Shown one piece after another: positions 25,434-35,996 of a DNA stretch of 64,000 bases. The stretch comes from Trileptium ribeirensis. Its lineage: Eukaryota; Nematoda; Enoplea; Enoplida; Thoracostomopsidae. The position numbers were made by a program, and so were the translations under genes. The notes beneath the pieces were generated by a model. That model saw only the letters and a list, made by a program, of their open reading frames with translations, did no database searches and was not told the origin of the DNA. The stretch is from the NCBI GenBank assembly GCA_030248225.1, contig JASANE010011638.1, forward strand, positions 1-64,000. Direction: 5' to 3'. Numbering within the stretch: position 1 is the stretch's first letter; each line of letters begins with the position of its first letter.

Positions 25434-26770
25434 TCGAATTGGGGGTCACGCCGTGAGAATAAATTTTGTAATTTTTGTTCCACCATATGCCGTGAGTATA
25501 AATATTCTGTTTCATTCCCCCATTTTCTTTTGAGTTATCTTGGATAAAGAGTGACCTCTCGCATACATGTGAAGTAACCGTTTCGGGATATACATATGTG
25601 TAATTATGTACGAATGAGTAGGTAAAAGCTAAAGTATTTGGCAAGGATGGCACTTTTGGAGTATTTGTATATTATGTATTGGTATTTGTATGTTGTTGTT
25701 CATCGATATTGCTGTTCACATTGATGTATTGTTGTGCCCATATGTTTGAGCGTTCGTCCGCGTATATCTGCAACGATCCAATTACGGAAATCAGAGTTGG
25801 TGTGAAGGTACATTTTCAACGGGCACTATTTCAAGATTTATATCTCCTAAACGCGTAATTAGTTAATACTCACCTATCATTATACTCCCAAGTGAGAGTA
25901 TCTTAACTCGTCAAACCCCAGTTGAGATCTGGTAACATTTGGAATTATCGGTACTAAATAAACGAGTTGTTGGTGGCTCGATTTCGAACTATTATTAGTA
26001 AATTAACTGGCTTATCGATGGTCGCCTAGGAATTATTATTAGTTAAGTGGGTTATCGGTTTCATCGAAACTACTATTATTTATCTAGTGGGTTATTGGTC
26101 GAATTACGTGGGCTATTGGTCGCGCTGGTATATTGTTACTAAGAGGGTTATTGGTCTCGCTGGAACTATTACCATTAGTTAATTGGGTTATCGGTGGTCT
26201 TGCAGGAACTATCAGTACTAAATAATTAGCACAATGGTTATATCGGACTTATCGGCATTAGTTAATCGGAATATTGGCTGTATTGGGACTATTAGCTTTG
26301 GCCAATCGGAATTAGTTGTGACCCCGTGAATATTAACGCCTTGTCAACCCGCTGGTGGTAACTTATCGTGGGAACCCGAAGAACGGTGTCAACCGCCGTA
26401 TCGATTCGCACAAGACGCCGCTAGTCGATCGCGTCGTCAGCGCAAAGAACGTTGGAAAAGATCGTTGCCCGGATCTGTTGGGGTACCGTACCGCGTACCG
26501 ACCACGAAAAACGAGTGGAGAAGCCCGTGGATTAGAAGAACGCCGTGATAGTTGGAATTGGACACTGTAAACTTTTGACATTATCATTTGTAATTTAGTT
26601 ACTGTAACGTAATCATATCTTGTATCGAATTGATCATTTGTGTGAATCGCTCGGGAAAGCGTAAAAAATAAATTTAACAGAATTAGGTCAAATTTTCGTA
26701 GTATTGGATCTTGAATTTTGAAAAGTCTGGTAGTAATTTGGTGAAATTGTAAAATTTTGAATTGAAAGCA
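25434..26770 (+). other. Leader of the giant element with degenerate tandem repeats
   Basis: No secure gene. From about 25950 to 26310 a loose ~50-60-bp unit recurs, with landmarks such as GGGTTATCGGT or GGGTTATTGGT, GGAACTATTA and TTAGTTAA. A small basic frame (26355-26570, RIDSHKTPLVDRVVSAKN) follows; it is rich in Arg/Lys and could be a start of gag, but it has no recognisable motif. Confidence 0.5.
25440..25457 (+). promoter_or_regulatory. Candidate tRNA primer-binding site
   Basis: Six bases after the 5' LTR end comes TGGGGGTCACGCCGTGAG. A TGG start complementary to a tRNA CCA end at this place is typical of LTR elements. I could not identify the tRNA; a proline-type primer shares only the first few bases. 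Confidence 0.4.
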
Positions 26771-26779
26771 CAAAATTTT

Positions 26780-27880
26780 GATAGCGAGCCGACAGGATCA
26801 CCCTTTGGCTGATTTTGATGATTATGTAGAACCGTACAACCTTTTAGGTAGTCCTGCTTCTGGTAACGCACCCCCACTCGTAGGAGATACTAACCCGCCA
26901 ATTGCCCAAGGTGCGAGAGGAGATTTGCTGCCTCCCCTGACTCCTCAACTGATATGTTAAATGCCTTATTACATCATTTAATTAAACATGCCTCGGCGAC
27001 GACCTTATTCGCCTTTGTGACATACCAACCTTTGAAGGAAAACCTGGAGGACAGGAGTTTGAAGACTGGATACGAATCTTTAACCATTTGTCTAGTGCTT
27101 TGAACGCTATTGCGCAGCCATATATAGGTAATCCACAGCAGCAGGTAGTACCGCGTCCGCAGACGATAAATTGTTTTCGTTGTGGCCAAGGTGGTCACAT
27201 TACGCGCCACTGTCCCACACTAGTACACCCAATGCAAGAACCAGCAAGTCCTGTAGTGCGAAGTCAACAGCCTGTCGACGTATGTCTCCAGCGTGGAGCT
27301 CAACCTAACCACATCAGAGGGTCGAATGAGCCTTACCGTAATAATCAATTTAGTAATGGAGCGCCCGCTGCGATTATAATCGCATGAATGGTCTGCAGAA
27401 TCGACCATTTCCAGGACCGAACAATAATACGGGAAGTTATTCCAAACGGTCCCATGAACGGACCGAGGAACGCATTTAATAATCGCTTGCCGCACAATAA
27501 CGCATTCCAGCGCCCACGTAATGATCGTACGCCAATGAGACCTGCGTATCTCACGAATAGATTACAGTTCCCGAATAATTACGGTCAGGTGAGAGATAGA
27601 CCCAATCAGTGGAATGGCGCTATGCAACGACGGCGTAACCAAGTTAATTGCAGTGCTACCAGTCATAACGGAGCTAGATATCCTAGTCCTGCAATGAACC
27701 ATAGATTAGAAATTTTGAATCGTGTATTAGGAATGATTCAGAATAAGTTAGGGTTTGGTGAACAGCCTAGGAATGTGAACGTAATTGCTATAACTGACGA
27801 ACAATATGAAGGTGACGGTTATTTAACCGCTATCGACGCAGTGTGGATCATGACAAAGTCGATGGTGGTGATATGATCGC
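26780..27880 (+). pseudogene. gag remnant with CCHC zinc knuckle
   Basis: The first part (26778-26960) is a Pro/Asp-rich segment. Next, in another frame near 27000-27110, come CDIPTFEGKPGGQEFEDWI-type residues, the usual beginning of a gypsy capsid. Almost immediately after, at 27172-27213, is the nucleocapsid knuckle CFRCGQGGHITRHC (C-x2-C-x4-H-x4-C). A normal capsid needs some 200 residues between these, so most of the capsid is deleted. A TGA at 27385-27387 interrupts the frame; beyond it an Asn/Arg/Pro-rich, RNA-binding-like tail continues to 27876. It would have packaged element RNA; this copy cannot. Confidence 0.75.
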
Positions 27881-28301
27881 TCGACAGGTGAACATGATCG
27901 TGACCACTCTGTTTGATGATGCTACGTGTCACACTCGGAGCCGCGAATCATTTTACTCGACCGACCATGTTACCAACGACGAACTGATGGACGTGGACAT
28001 TTATGGACGTGAATGGACATATTATGACTGTGAGGACGAATTTGTAAATAGTGTAAATACCCACATAATAGAAAAATACAAAAAAGAGGAATGCTTAAGA
28101 GAGGGCTTGTCTGTAATTTTTAACTATTCGCCCGAAACTGGCGAAGAACTTTTTGTACATAGTGTAAATAATTATAAGTCAGATGTGAAATTAGTAGATG
28201 AATGCATGGATATAGTAGAGGATTGTAGTCCTAGATGTGATAGTGTTGATGAAAGGTTTGGCGATTTTCCGGTAGCCGGCGCCGAAGAGATAAGTCGTTG
28301 A
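27843..28301 (+). CDS. Acidic ORF of the giant element, unknown function
   Basis: A 152-residue frame overlapping the end of the gag frame. It is Asp/Glu-rich (for example DELMDVDIYGREWTYYDCED) with scattered cysteines and no domain I recognise. It ends at a TGA inside the first unit of the 36-bp repeat that follows. It may be a fragment of a longer polyprotein between gag and the envelope-like module. Confidence 0.45.
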   Translation: MDHDKVDGGDMIARQVNMIVTTLFDDATCHTRSRESFYSTDHVTNDELMDVDIYGREWTYYDCEDEFVNSVNTHIIEKYKKEECLREGLSVIFNYSPETGEELFVHSVNNYKSDVKLVDECMDIVEDCSPRCDSVDERFGDFPVAGAEEISR

Positions 28302-28463
28302 GGTATTAATAATTTTTCGGTAGCACGGCGCCGAAGAGAAAAGTCGGTGTGGTCCGGTAGCCGGCGCCGAAGAGAAAAGTCCGTGTGGTCCGGTAGCCGG
28401 CGCCGAAGAGAAAAGTCCGTGTGGTCCGGTAGCCGGCGCCGAAAAGATAAGTCTGTGCGATTT
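28271..28463 (+). repeat. 36-bp coding minisatellite, five units
   Basis: Units start at 28271, 28319, 28356, 28392 and 28428. The last four are contiguous, 36-37 bp each, with core GGTAGCCGGCGCCGAAGAG. As 36 is divisible by three, a reading frame passes through as a 12-residue repeat: GSRRRREKSVWS in one plus frame, DFSLRRRLPDHT on the minus strand. Two inner units are identical, so the expansion is recent relative to the rest of the element. Confidence 0.9.
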
Positions 28464-28999
28464 TGATATTTATGCCGGTATCCCCTTCGGACCACCACCT
28501 GTAGGATTTCCGCGATCCCCTGCTGTTTGGAGATGATTGTTGATGATTTTAGTATTTATTCCTCCTCTGAGAATGGCCCATCGAGTTGTGTGAGAGAAAA
28601 TATTGGCCACTGCGATGTATCCCGTCTGCCGATAACTGCCGCCAGGGTAGGCGGTAACGCACGTCGCGACCGGGTCCTATACGTATATAGGCCGTTTATC
28701 CATTGTCGATGAAATTACTGATAAGGATCCAGGCGTGGAAGCCACAGTTTTATGGTTCAGACTGCCCAGACTCCGTGTGCTCTGCCGTGTGAGGTATCCA
28801 TAAAGCCTGTAGAGATGTGGGATGAACCAGGAATGATGGAGATTGATTCGGCCGAAACCAGAGCTCAGTCAGTAACGATCAGTCCTAACTCCGTTCAAAA
28901 TTATATGGATTGTGTATATCCGTGTCATGAGTAGTATGTTGTGAATGTGAGTGGGACGGAAGACAACGTCAGTCGCTTTATTGTTGAATCTTATGTGTC

Positions 29000-29770
29000 G
29001 TGTTTATTCCCTCTTGGCGCGCTTTTGATATCAGCGATAATGCCGATGTTATTGAAGTCTATTTTAAACCGGCGAATGATATTATGGGGCAGGAGGTGAA
29101 TTTCACGCCCTCACTGACCAGGGATTCTCCAGTCATTGTGTCCTTCCTTGATGCTGACTGGGACTGCCCTTGTCGCCTGTGTCCAAGTGGAGGTAGCGAG
29201 CGATTCGCGATGGTTCATGCCGAAGAAGCGGATGTGATCGTTGGAGTTGAAATTACTGCTTGGGGTACATCCAGGTATGAGAGTAAAGTAGATATGGTGA
29301 TAGAATTTGACCTATTGAAACACTGTGAGGTACCACATGCACACACCGTCGAAGTAGATGAGGTGATAGAATTTGACTCGTCGACCCTCGGTGAGGTTGC
29401 ATCCACCGTCGTTAGAGCACGAAGCGACGGACCGTTTGATGAAGTTATTTTAGCTGATGATAAAGTTGATATTGATAATGATGATCGTGATGATAGAATT
29501 ATTGAGACAAGTAATGAGGATGATTTGGATGTTGTTGATTTAAATATCGTTGGTGATGATACAGTAGATGTTGAAGTTGTTGATTCAAATCTTGTTGCTG
29601 TGAATGTTGTTGAAACCACTGCTGATGTTGGTGATTCTGTGTGTCATGTTGATTACAATCCTATGGACTCGCGAGAAGCGATGGATTTAGTTGAATTAAG
29701 TGATACAGTTGATCTAAGTGAGGTAGTTGATTTTAGTGAACTCGCTGGAGCGAGTGAATTAGTGATGTGA
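29000..29770 (+). CDS. Asp/Val/Glu-rich acidic repeat ORF, unknown function
   Basis: A 256-residue frame. The first third is ordinary in composition with a few cysteines; from about residue 135 it becomes extremely acidic with a periodic pattern of Asp-Asp/Val-Val pairs (DDLDVVDLNIVGDDTVDVEV). Its end contains the start of a repeat (SELAGASE) that continues in the next frame. A role in chromatin binding or condensate formation would be speculation. It overlaps the next ORF by ATGA (29767-29770). Confidence 0.5.
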   Translation: MFIPSWRAFDISDNADVIEVYFKPANDIMGQEVNFTPSLTRDSPVIVSFLDADWDCPCRLCPSGGSERFAMVHAEEADVIVGVEITAWGTSRYESKVDMVIEFDLLKHCEVPHAHTVEVDEVIEFDSSTLGEVASTVVRARSDGPFDEVILADDKVDIDNDDRDDRIIETSNEDDLDVVDLNIVGDDTVDVEVVDSNLVAVNVVETTADVGDSVCHVDYNPMDSREAMDLVELSDTVDLSEVVDFSELAGASELVM

Positions 29771-30262
29771 ATAAAATAGTTGAGTTAGATAAAGTAGTTG
29801 AATTAAAACGACTCGTTGGAGCGAGCGAATTTAGTGATTTCAATAAAGTAGTTGCTTTAGAACAACTCGTTGGAGCTAGTGAATATAATAATTTCAATAC
29901 GGTAATTGATTTGAATGAGGTAGATAAGTTAAAGGCAATCATTGGAGCCATTGAGTCACATGATAAAAGCGAAATATTTGAAATGAGCAGTGTGCGAGAT
30001 TAGTAAGGATAAAAGTGATAGTGAAATTGACGCTCAGGTCGGAGCGGATTGCGAGATTTCGGATACAGAAGATAATGATAATAGTTGTAGTGTTAAATCA
30101 AGTAGTGAGAATGAAGATGAGGAAGAGTTTTTATCAAACTGGCGAGATCCCTATAGATCCTGTTACCGTAGGCAAAATACGGCGCACCCACGCGAGTGGA
30201 AGTATGTGATTGCAACCGCCAAACAAAGGAAAATGTGCAAGCAAATACAGCCGACTCAATAA
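29767..30262 (+). CDS. Acidic repeat ORFs continuing the same region
   Basis: The frame 29767-30003 holds imperfect repeats of about 23 residues with cores LVGASEF, LVGASEY and IIGAIES, separated by D/NFNKVV-like segments. It continues, after another frame change, as 29990-30262, which is Ser/Asp/Glu-rich (ENEDEEEF) and then basic. Together with the preceding ORF it looks like one long repetitive protein broken by frameshifts. No known domain is seen. Confidence 0.45.
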
Positions 30263-30693
30263 TTGAAATCTAATCGAATATCTGAGAATTCAAAACGTTG
30301 CCTGGCGAAATTGTGCCAGAGGAATCCGAAGTTGTAAATAGTAATCATATGAACATTAGTTGGACACAAAAAAACTTTAGTGGACTATATGGACGCTGAG
30401 AAAGCGAAACGATTGCGTGAACTGGACAAACAATTATATAATATATTTTGATTGGACATTGACAATAACGTACCTATTGAACTTGTGACTTCGCGAACGA
30501 TGACAAACGAAGAACGTAACAGACAGTTGAGACCGGAATACATGTTCACCATCCCCAGAAATGAACTGAGAACGATGAAGTACCATTATCCACATATAGA
30601 ATTTACTCCATTTCAACCCAATTAGGGAGATCAAATAGCCTCCCGGACGGTTAGAAAACACAGAATTCGTAGTACCCAATAAGTGTTTAGGCC

Positions 30694-31511
30694 TTGGATG
30701 CCAGTTTTCCACAACCGAGAATACTCTTTTACCGACGTACCCTTATCGTGATAGAGCAGCTGAACAATTTAACTCGAATGTTTGAGATACGCTCGAATGC
30801 ATGTAGTCAGCCAGAACTTCAAGATGCAACCTCCGTAGCTTACATATTAGGCGCAGCTTCACCGATAGAACACATATCTACTGGACTTTACCTGAGTGTC
30901 GTAGCCTTAGCCTCCTTGAAACTTCTTTTAGAGTTGGTGGGTAAATGCGTGAATGGCCATACGCTCCGCCAGGTCATGAAGGAAACCTATAAGGCTGAGT
31001 TAAGTTACCGACCCATTTGTCAGAAGTGTGGAGAAACTCATATTAACCACTCTAAGGCATCAATTCCTCCCCATAGTGAAGTTATTTTGGCAGATATTTC
31101 GGAAGATGGAGCTACACCGGTACATTATTCACTACTTGCGCCTTTATATATATACCAACGGATCCATTTGGCCCCGTTGGTCATATCGTAACCTACCGCA
31201 ATAGTAATTTTGAATTTCATGAACTGATCACAGAAGCTCCTTACCTGTTATATGTTATTTTCCGCAACCAGGACATTAGTGGTGTCCCAGCAGATGAGTT
31301 CGTACAAGTAATGAAACGTACTGAATTTGAGAGCGGGTTTCATCGACGAGATCGTCAGAAATTGTTAACAGCTCAGTTACGTCTAATAAGACACAAAGTA
31401 GCCACATTAAAGTGTGACTCTCCGATAGCAAGTACCCTGGTAGAAGACCTGGCACAGCAGATAGCTGATTCGATAGAGGAGCATCTTGCTGAAATCGACA
31501 CTGAACCTTAA
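30694..31511 (+). pseudogene. Coding remnant upstream of the envelope-like module
   Basis: Two frames, 30694-31191 and 31311-31511. The first has a long helical hydrophobic stretch (GLYLSVVALASLKLLLELVG) followed by a CQKCGETH motif, which could be a small zinc-binding knuckle. The second is helical and charged (LVEDLAQQIADSIEEHLAEI). I do not recognise either; they may be part of the surface part of the envelope-like protein or a separate accessory protein. Confidence 0.4.
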
Positions 31512-31622
31512 ACGATTAATGACCGAGTTAACAAGGACACAAATCTTAGGTTTAAGAATGAGGTAGAAGTAGAATCAGTCCCCGAGAAACTTCAAGTGCA
31601 CCAATTGCGATTAACCCTTTAG

Positions 31623-33642
31623 TTGGATATAGGAATAGTAGGAGTTGTAGTCGAACCTCAAGGCTTAATGATCACGTCAGATCAACTTACATACTTACCC
31701 GTAGTTCTACATCTTACATTAATACATTGGATATCCGATATGAGAGCTCCGTCGAATGAAGCTAACTCTTGCCTATTGTACAACACAGATGGCACGTGTT
31801 CATCTGATTGTTGTTGTTGGAGTAACTGTACGACTGATCCGCAGTTATATAAGACTATGCGAGAATTAGGAACTGAGTTAAGTGAAACCTACAATAGAGT
31901 TCTAGATATTACCTATTATTCCAACCTTATACGCTCATTTTGTGATAACAGCCGATATTTCTGTCATGATGAATCTAGGAGAAGCAAGCGTTTTGTTACG
32001 CTCATTGCAGCTGCCGCTTGGAGTAGTATCAGGATTTTTAGTAATGGGAATGTCCATTTCTAATGGCATTCACATACACAATATGGGAAAACAAGTTGAT
32101 ACCATGAGAACCTATATGAAAGATACGTTTGAAGCCACCCTACATAACACGAAAGAGATTAAGAAATTAACCCAGGCTAACGAAGAACTGTATGCACTTT
32201 TACACCTTAATATATAGGAAGTAATTGATATGGTAGAAAAGGTTAGATGTTCAGAACATAAAGCAGCAATGCAAGTGAACAAGATGTTGCTTACCCATAC
32301 AGTTCGAGCTAACATTCGATGGTCTGTCCAAGCCGTAATGCAGTCTATGTTGAGTAGAGAATTGACGCCGACCGTAGTAGATGCTCTAATGTTAAGACAC
32401 TTATTTTAAACAGATCCAACAAATTCTCAATCGATTTTAGCCCGTGAACCTAATTTAGCGTACCAATTTTTTCGTGTTTTACATGTTAATGTTGATTTGA
32501 ATACTTTTCGATTCGGATTTATTTTGCAATAATCCTTACCCGCTACGAATGATGTAAGACCGTATTTTCGCATATATAACACTGGCTGGAATGTAGCTGC
32601 CACTCGAACGCATATAAAATTACCGCTACCAGAATATGCTGCACGCGTATTTTCATCGCGCTTTGAAGTATTGAATTTAGCCGCTTGTAAACGCCGCACA
32701 GGCCTTGTATTTTGCGAACCGCACGCGCTTACTGACCAACGCATTCATTGTCTTGACTGGATTATCTTGGGTGACCTTGTATCTGAGTATACGAAATCAA
32801 AATGTCAAAAATCTGTTCTTTAATCGGACCACTTGATAATGGTATCGATGTCTACATTATTATGCAAGGAGTTCTGCTCCGCACTTCGGAATAGAGACTA
32901 GTGATCACTGATAAAAATTTTGCGCACATTCACATGGTCAAAGCCGAATAGCACCAGAACATGGAGTCGTATGGATTCCCCATTGTAATTGCACACAGTT
33001 AATTGTAGGCTCACTTATACTAACCAGCATGCTACAACCTGAAGAATTAATGGTTAAAGTTGGCCCTAACATCACCTTAGACCACTTGTCTAGTACCCAA
33101 CTAGAACCCATTACATGGAGCCATTTGAAAATGCTAATGCAATCAACCTACAAGTTGCTCAGATAGCTAAGGACCAGCTACACAAAGTTATAGCCCTTCC
33201 TGCACTCGAGTATACCGGTCTCTCCCCATACGCAATAATTATTGTAGTGATAGGCATCATTGTATAAGGATATAGTATCTATAGGTGTAAGTTACCTCCT
33301 CAATGTACTCACTGCTTACCCCGATGGTTTCCTGGTAGAAACCGACTTGCCAACCATCATATTGACCAGACCACTCGGTGGACGATGTCTTCATCTGAAG
33401 CATCATTCACCTCCCATGCCGATGAAACTGACGCCATAATGCCGCTTAAGAAAGCCGAGAGTATAGCCCCTCTACCGTCTCCTGATAAGATTTGTAGAGC
33501 CAGTAGAACCCCGCGTCGTTATACACGAAAACACCCTACTCCGAGTGCACCTTCTGATGAAGGAATGGTATTTATCGACGATAGAAAGGTATTCGCTAGC
33601 CCCATGCGCGACTACGTAGTAGACCTCGTTCTGGTATCGTAA
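31623..33642 (+). pseudogene. Envelope-like (fusion glycoprotein-type) module, broken
   Basis: A cysteine-rich part (31623 on) leads to a furin-type site RSKR at 31980-31991, directly followed by a hydrophobic, Ala-rich stretch as in fusion peptides. After a frameshift comes a glycine/hydrophobic and then amphipathic helical stretch (31942-32217 frame, HNTKEIKKLTQANEELYALL) like a heptad region. Further down, around 33226-33264, is a run of hydrophobic residues consistent with a membrane anchor, cut by a TAA at 33265, followed by a basic/cysteine tail. This order is that of class I-like envelope proteins. It is non-functional: several stops and frameshifts. Identity as envelope is inferred from architecture, not from recognised sequence family. 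Confidence 0.55.
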
Positions 33643-34495
33643 CCAAACGAGTTAATGCCGTCAAAGCCACAAGTACGCCGTTAGTTATCAACACTACTGT
33701 CTATAGGACACCCGTAAATACCCTTATTGACACTGGAGCAGACGTCTACATCCTATCAAAAGCTACTGCAGCCCGACTAGGACTAGTACCCCGCGAATCT
33801 ACTAATACGAGAATGGTTTCCGTCACACGACAAGAACTTAGCATAAGTGGAGTAGTGAAAGTATCCATAACTATTGGAACCCCACAGTACCTTGTGAATT
33901 CCAAGTCCCTAATGATACCCCCTACGAATGTATCTTGGGAACCGATTTTATGGCCTTTTTATCACATGCCTCCATTAACTTTAAAGACTGTTGTCTTGAC
34001 ATATCAAACGGTTTGAAGGGGTGCTCCGTGCCTTTCGACGATCAAGCAGATTATCATCCACCCGTTATAAACGTCGTGAGTCGACAATACGTTCAAGTTC
34101 TCCCTAACACCGAATTATTTATCAATGCCAAACAAGAGATTGCCAAACCTCCTATAGGTAAACCACTATTTGTACCCGACCCATTAATCCTTGATTTAGC
34201 AATCGCTCACGCCCTGGTCCTAACCGGACAGCGATTGATCGCCATAGCCATCATGAAGTTCGGAAACTCCCCTGTAGCGATCCACACAGGACAAACAATA
34301 GGACACATTGAAATCCTCAACAACCCCGAAGTTGAACTTTTGTACGACCGAGATAATAACCTGTTAAACTTGGAACCGCCCAAAAGCGTTAGACAATGCA
34401 ACAATTTATGCCTAACTATCGATAATGTCGTACAAGTAATTAACAAACAACAGAAAGCGATTGACACCGAACGCTCGATTCAGATTCTTAGCTAG
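33640..34495 (+). pseudogene. Retropepsin-type aspartic protease and pol N-terminus
   Basis: The active-site motif DTGA lies at 33729-33740 in the context NTLIDTGADVYILSK, the usual setting of a gypsy protease, which cleaves the element's polyprotein. The frame changes near 33935, after which 186 residues (to 34495) include the expected LGTDF block and a long linker before RT. A TAG at 34493-34495 closes this frame. The protease follows the envelope-like tail directly, with no room for another gene. Confidence 0.8.
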
Positions 34496-34516
34496 ATTAA
34501 CTTCTCTATTACTTCC

Positions 34517-35280
34517 ATGAACCCTTTCCAGCTTAAACAACTCAAAACAGTGATTTCCGAAAATTTTGACGTCTTTAGTACCCATCCATTTGATCTAGGC
34601 CGATGTAGCACACATCAGCATGAGATTAACACTGGAAACACCCGACCCATTAAACAAGTTTCGTATCGTCTTGCCCAGTCTTTGAAAGAACCCCTCCGAA
34701 AGACGGATTAATCACACCCTCCGATTCCCCTAACCAAGAATAACGGAACACTACGCCTATGTGTCGACCTTCGTAAATTGAACAGAGTAGACGAAAGAGA
34801 TGTATTGACGATAAGTGTACCCCGTATTGACGATATTTTAGGATGACTCCGAGACACTAAATTTATGTCTAGTTTGGACCTAAACAAAGAATTCTGGCAG
34901 CTCGAATTCGATCCCGAAACGAAACAGAAAACCTCGTTGGTTACCGTTCATGGACAATACGAATACCTTCCCTTTGGTCTTAACTCTACCCCCGGAGCTT
35001 TCCAAAGATGCATGTCAATAGTGCTCAAAGAACTAGAATGGGAACGATGTTTGATATACATCGACGATATCTTGATCTTCTCCCCTAGCTGTGATTGATA
35101 CCTAGTAGACTTAGTCACAGTATTGGACCGATTCTGAAAAGCCAATGTTAAATTAAAGCCATCAAAATGCCAATTTGGGCAAAGACAACTTAAGTACCTA
35201 GGACACATTATTAGTTCTGATAGACTAAGACCGGATCCTGAAAAGACCGTTGCTATAGATATTTATAAACGCACTGTCGG
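34517..35280 (+). pseudogene. Reverse transcriptase, fingers and palm, broken
   Basis: The first frame (34517-34711) carries the start of RT (ISENFDVFSTHPFDLGRC). After a stop, another frame has RLCVDLRKLN. The frame 34865-35098 has the palm: SSLDLNKEFWQ (first catalytic Asp), LPFGLNSTPGAFQ and YIDD at 35057-35068, so all catalytic aspartates remain visible. A TGA at 35096 and another stop near 35138 follow. Similarity ends near 35270, where the thumb should begin. RT copies element RNA into DNA; this copy is inactive. Confidence 0.9.
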
Positions 35281-35339
35281 ATAAACATGCAATTGGCACT
35301 AGGTGACAATCCGGGTTATTATGCCGAAGCATTGTGTGT

Positions 35340-35560
35340 AGGCTGGCCATGATGATTACCCTTTACACCTAAACATTACCTATTATGACACAGACCACAA
35401 GCCACTTAAGGCACTTTTCGATCGGCCTCCGCGAAACTCGCGCTTCGCCGAATGGAGAAACGAGCTATTAATAGAATTTGTCGGGTTTGAGATTACCTAC
35501 CGGCTAGGTAAGGCCAACGTAAACGCTGATGTTCTCTATCGATACCCACGACAACATGTA
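35340..35560 (+). pseudogene. RNase H C-terminal remnant
   Basis: Only the last part of a gypsy RNase H is present: the TDHKPLKALF-type segment near 35390, the FAEWRNELLIEF segment, and GKANVNADVL near 35505-35535. The N-terminal part with the first catalytic acids is missing, as is the RT thumb, so there is a deletion at about 35280-35340. After this the frame runs into a Glu-rich linker. Confidence 0.8.
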
Positions 35561-35996
35561 CAATTCTCATCCTCTTCTGATAATGAACAGAACGAAGAAG
35601 AAGAATATCGTAAAAGAGTGGCAATGTTGTCACGTAAAAGAGGTTCTGGACTAACAGACAGGACGAAATCCCTGAACGAAGAGCTGCGAACGATGAGTTC
35701 GTTAAACAGACCCTTAGACATTTGAAACAAACGCTGCCTAATGCAGAAGTACCTAGACTCCCAGGAACTACCTAGGAAAATATTAAACACTTATGGCGAA
35801 CTGACCCAGATAATAACCCTCAAGATTGTGTCATTATAGGTTCAGGAGTGATAGGAAGCCCTGAACCAGATCCGAGTGAATAGAACCCTGGCCCCTCGAC
35901 TGCACTTCTCCACCCCCGGTAAGCCAACCCCAGACAACGCCTGTAAAAGAAACTTTCGATACACTAATCAAAGTAGGATATGATTGTGGGAGCCCT

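Noticed and set aside
29215..29619. Ser/Thr-rich minus-strand frame
   Set aside because: Mirror of the acidic plus-strand repeat ORF (Asp codons read as Ile/Ser on the other strand).
32427..32744. Minus-strand 105-codon frame
   Set aside because: The plus strand in the same interval is coherent with the envelope-like module; the minus frame has no motif.
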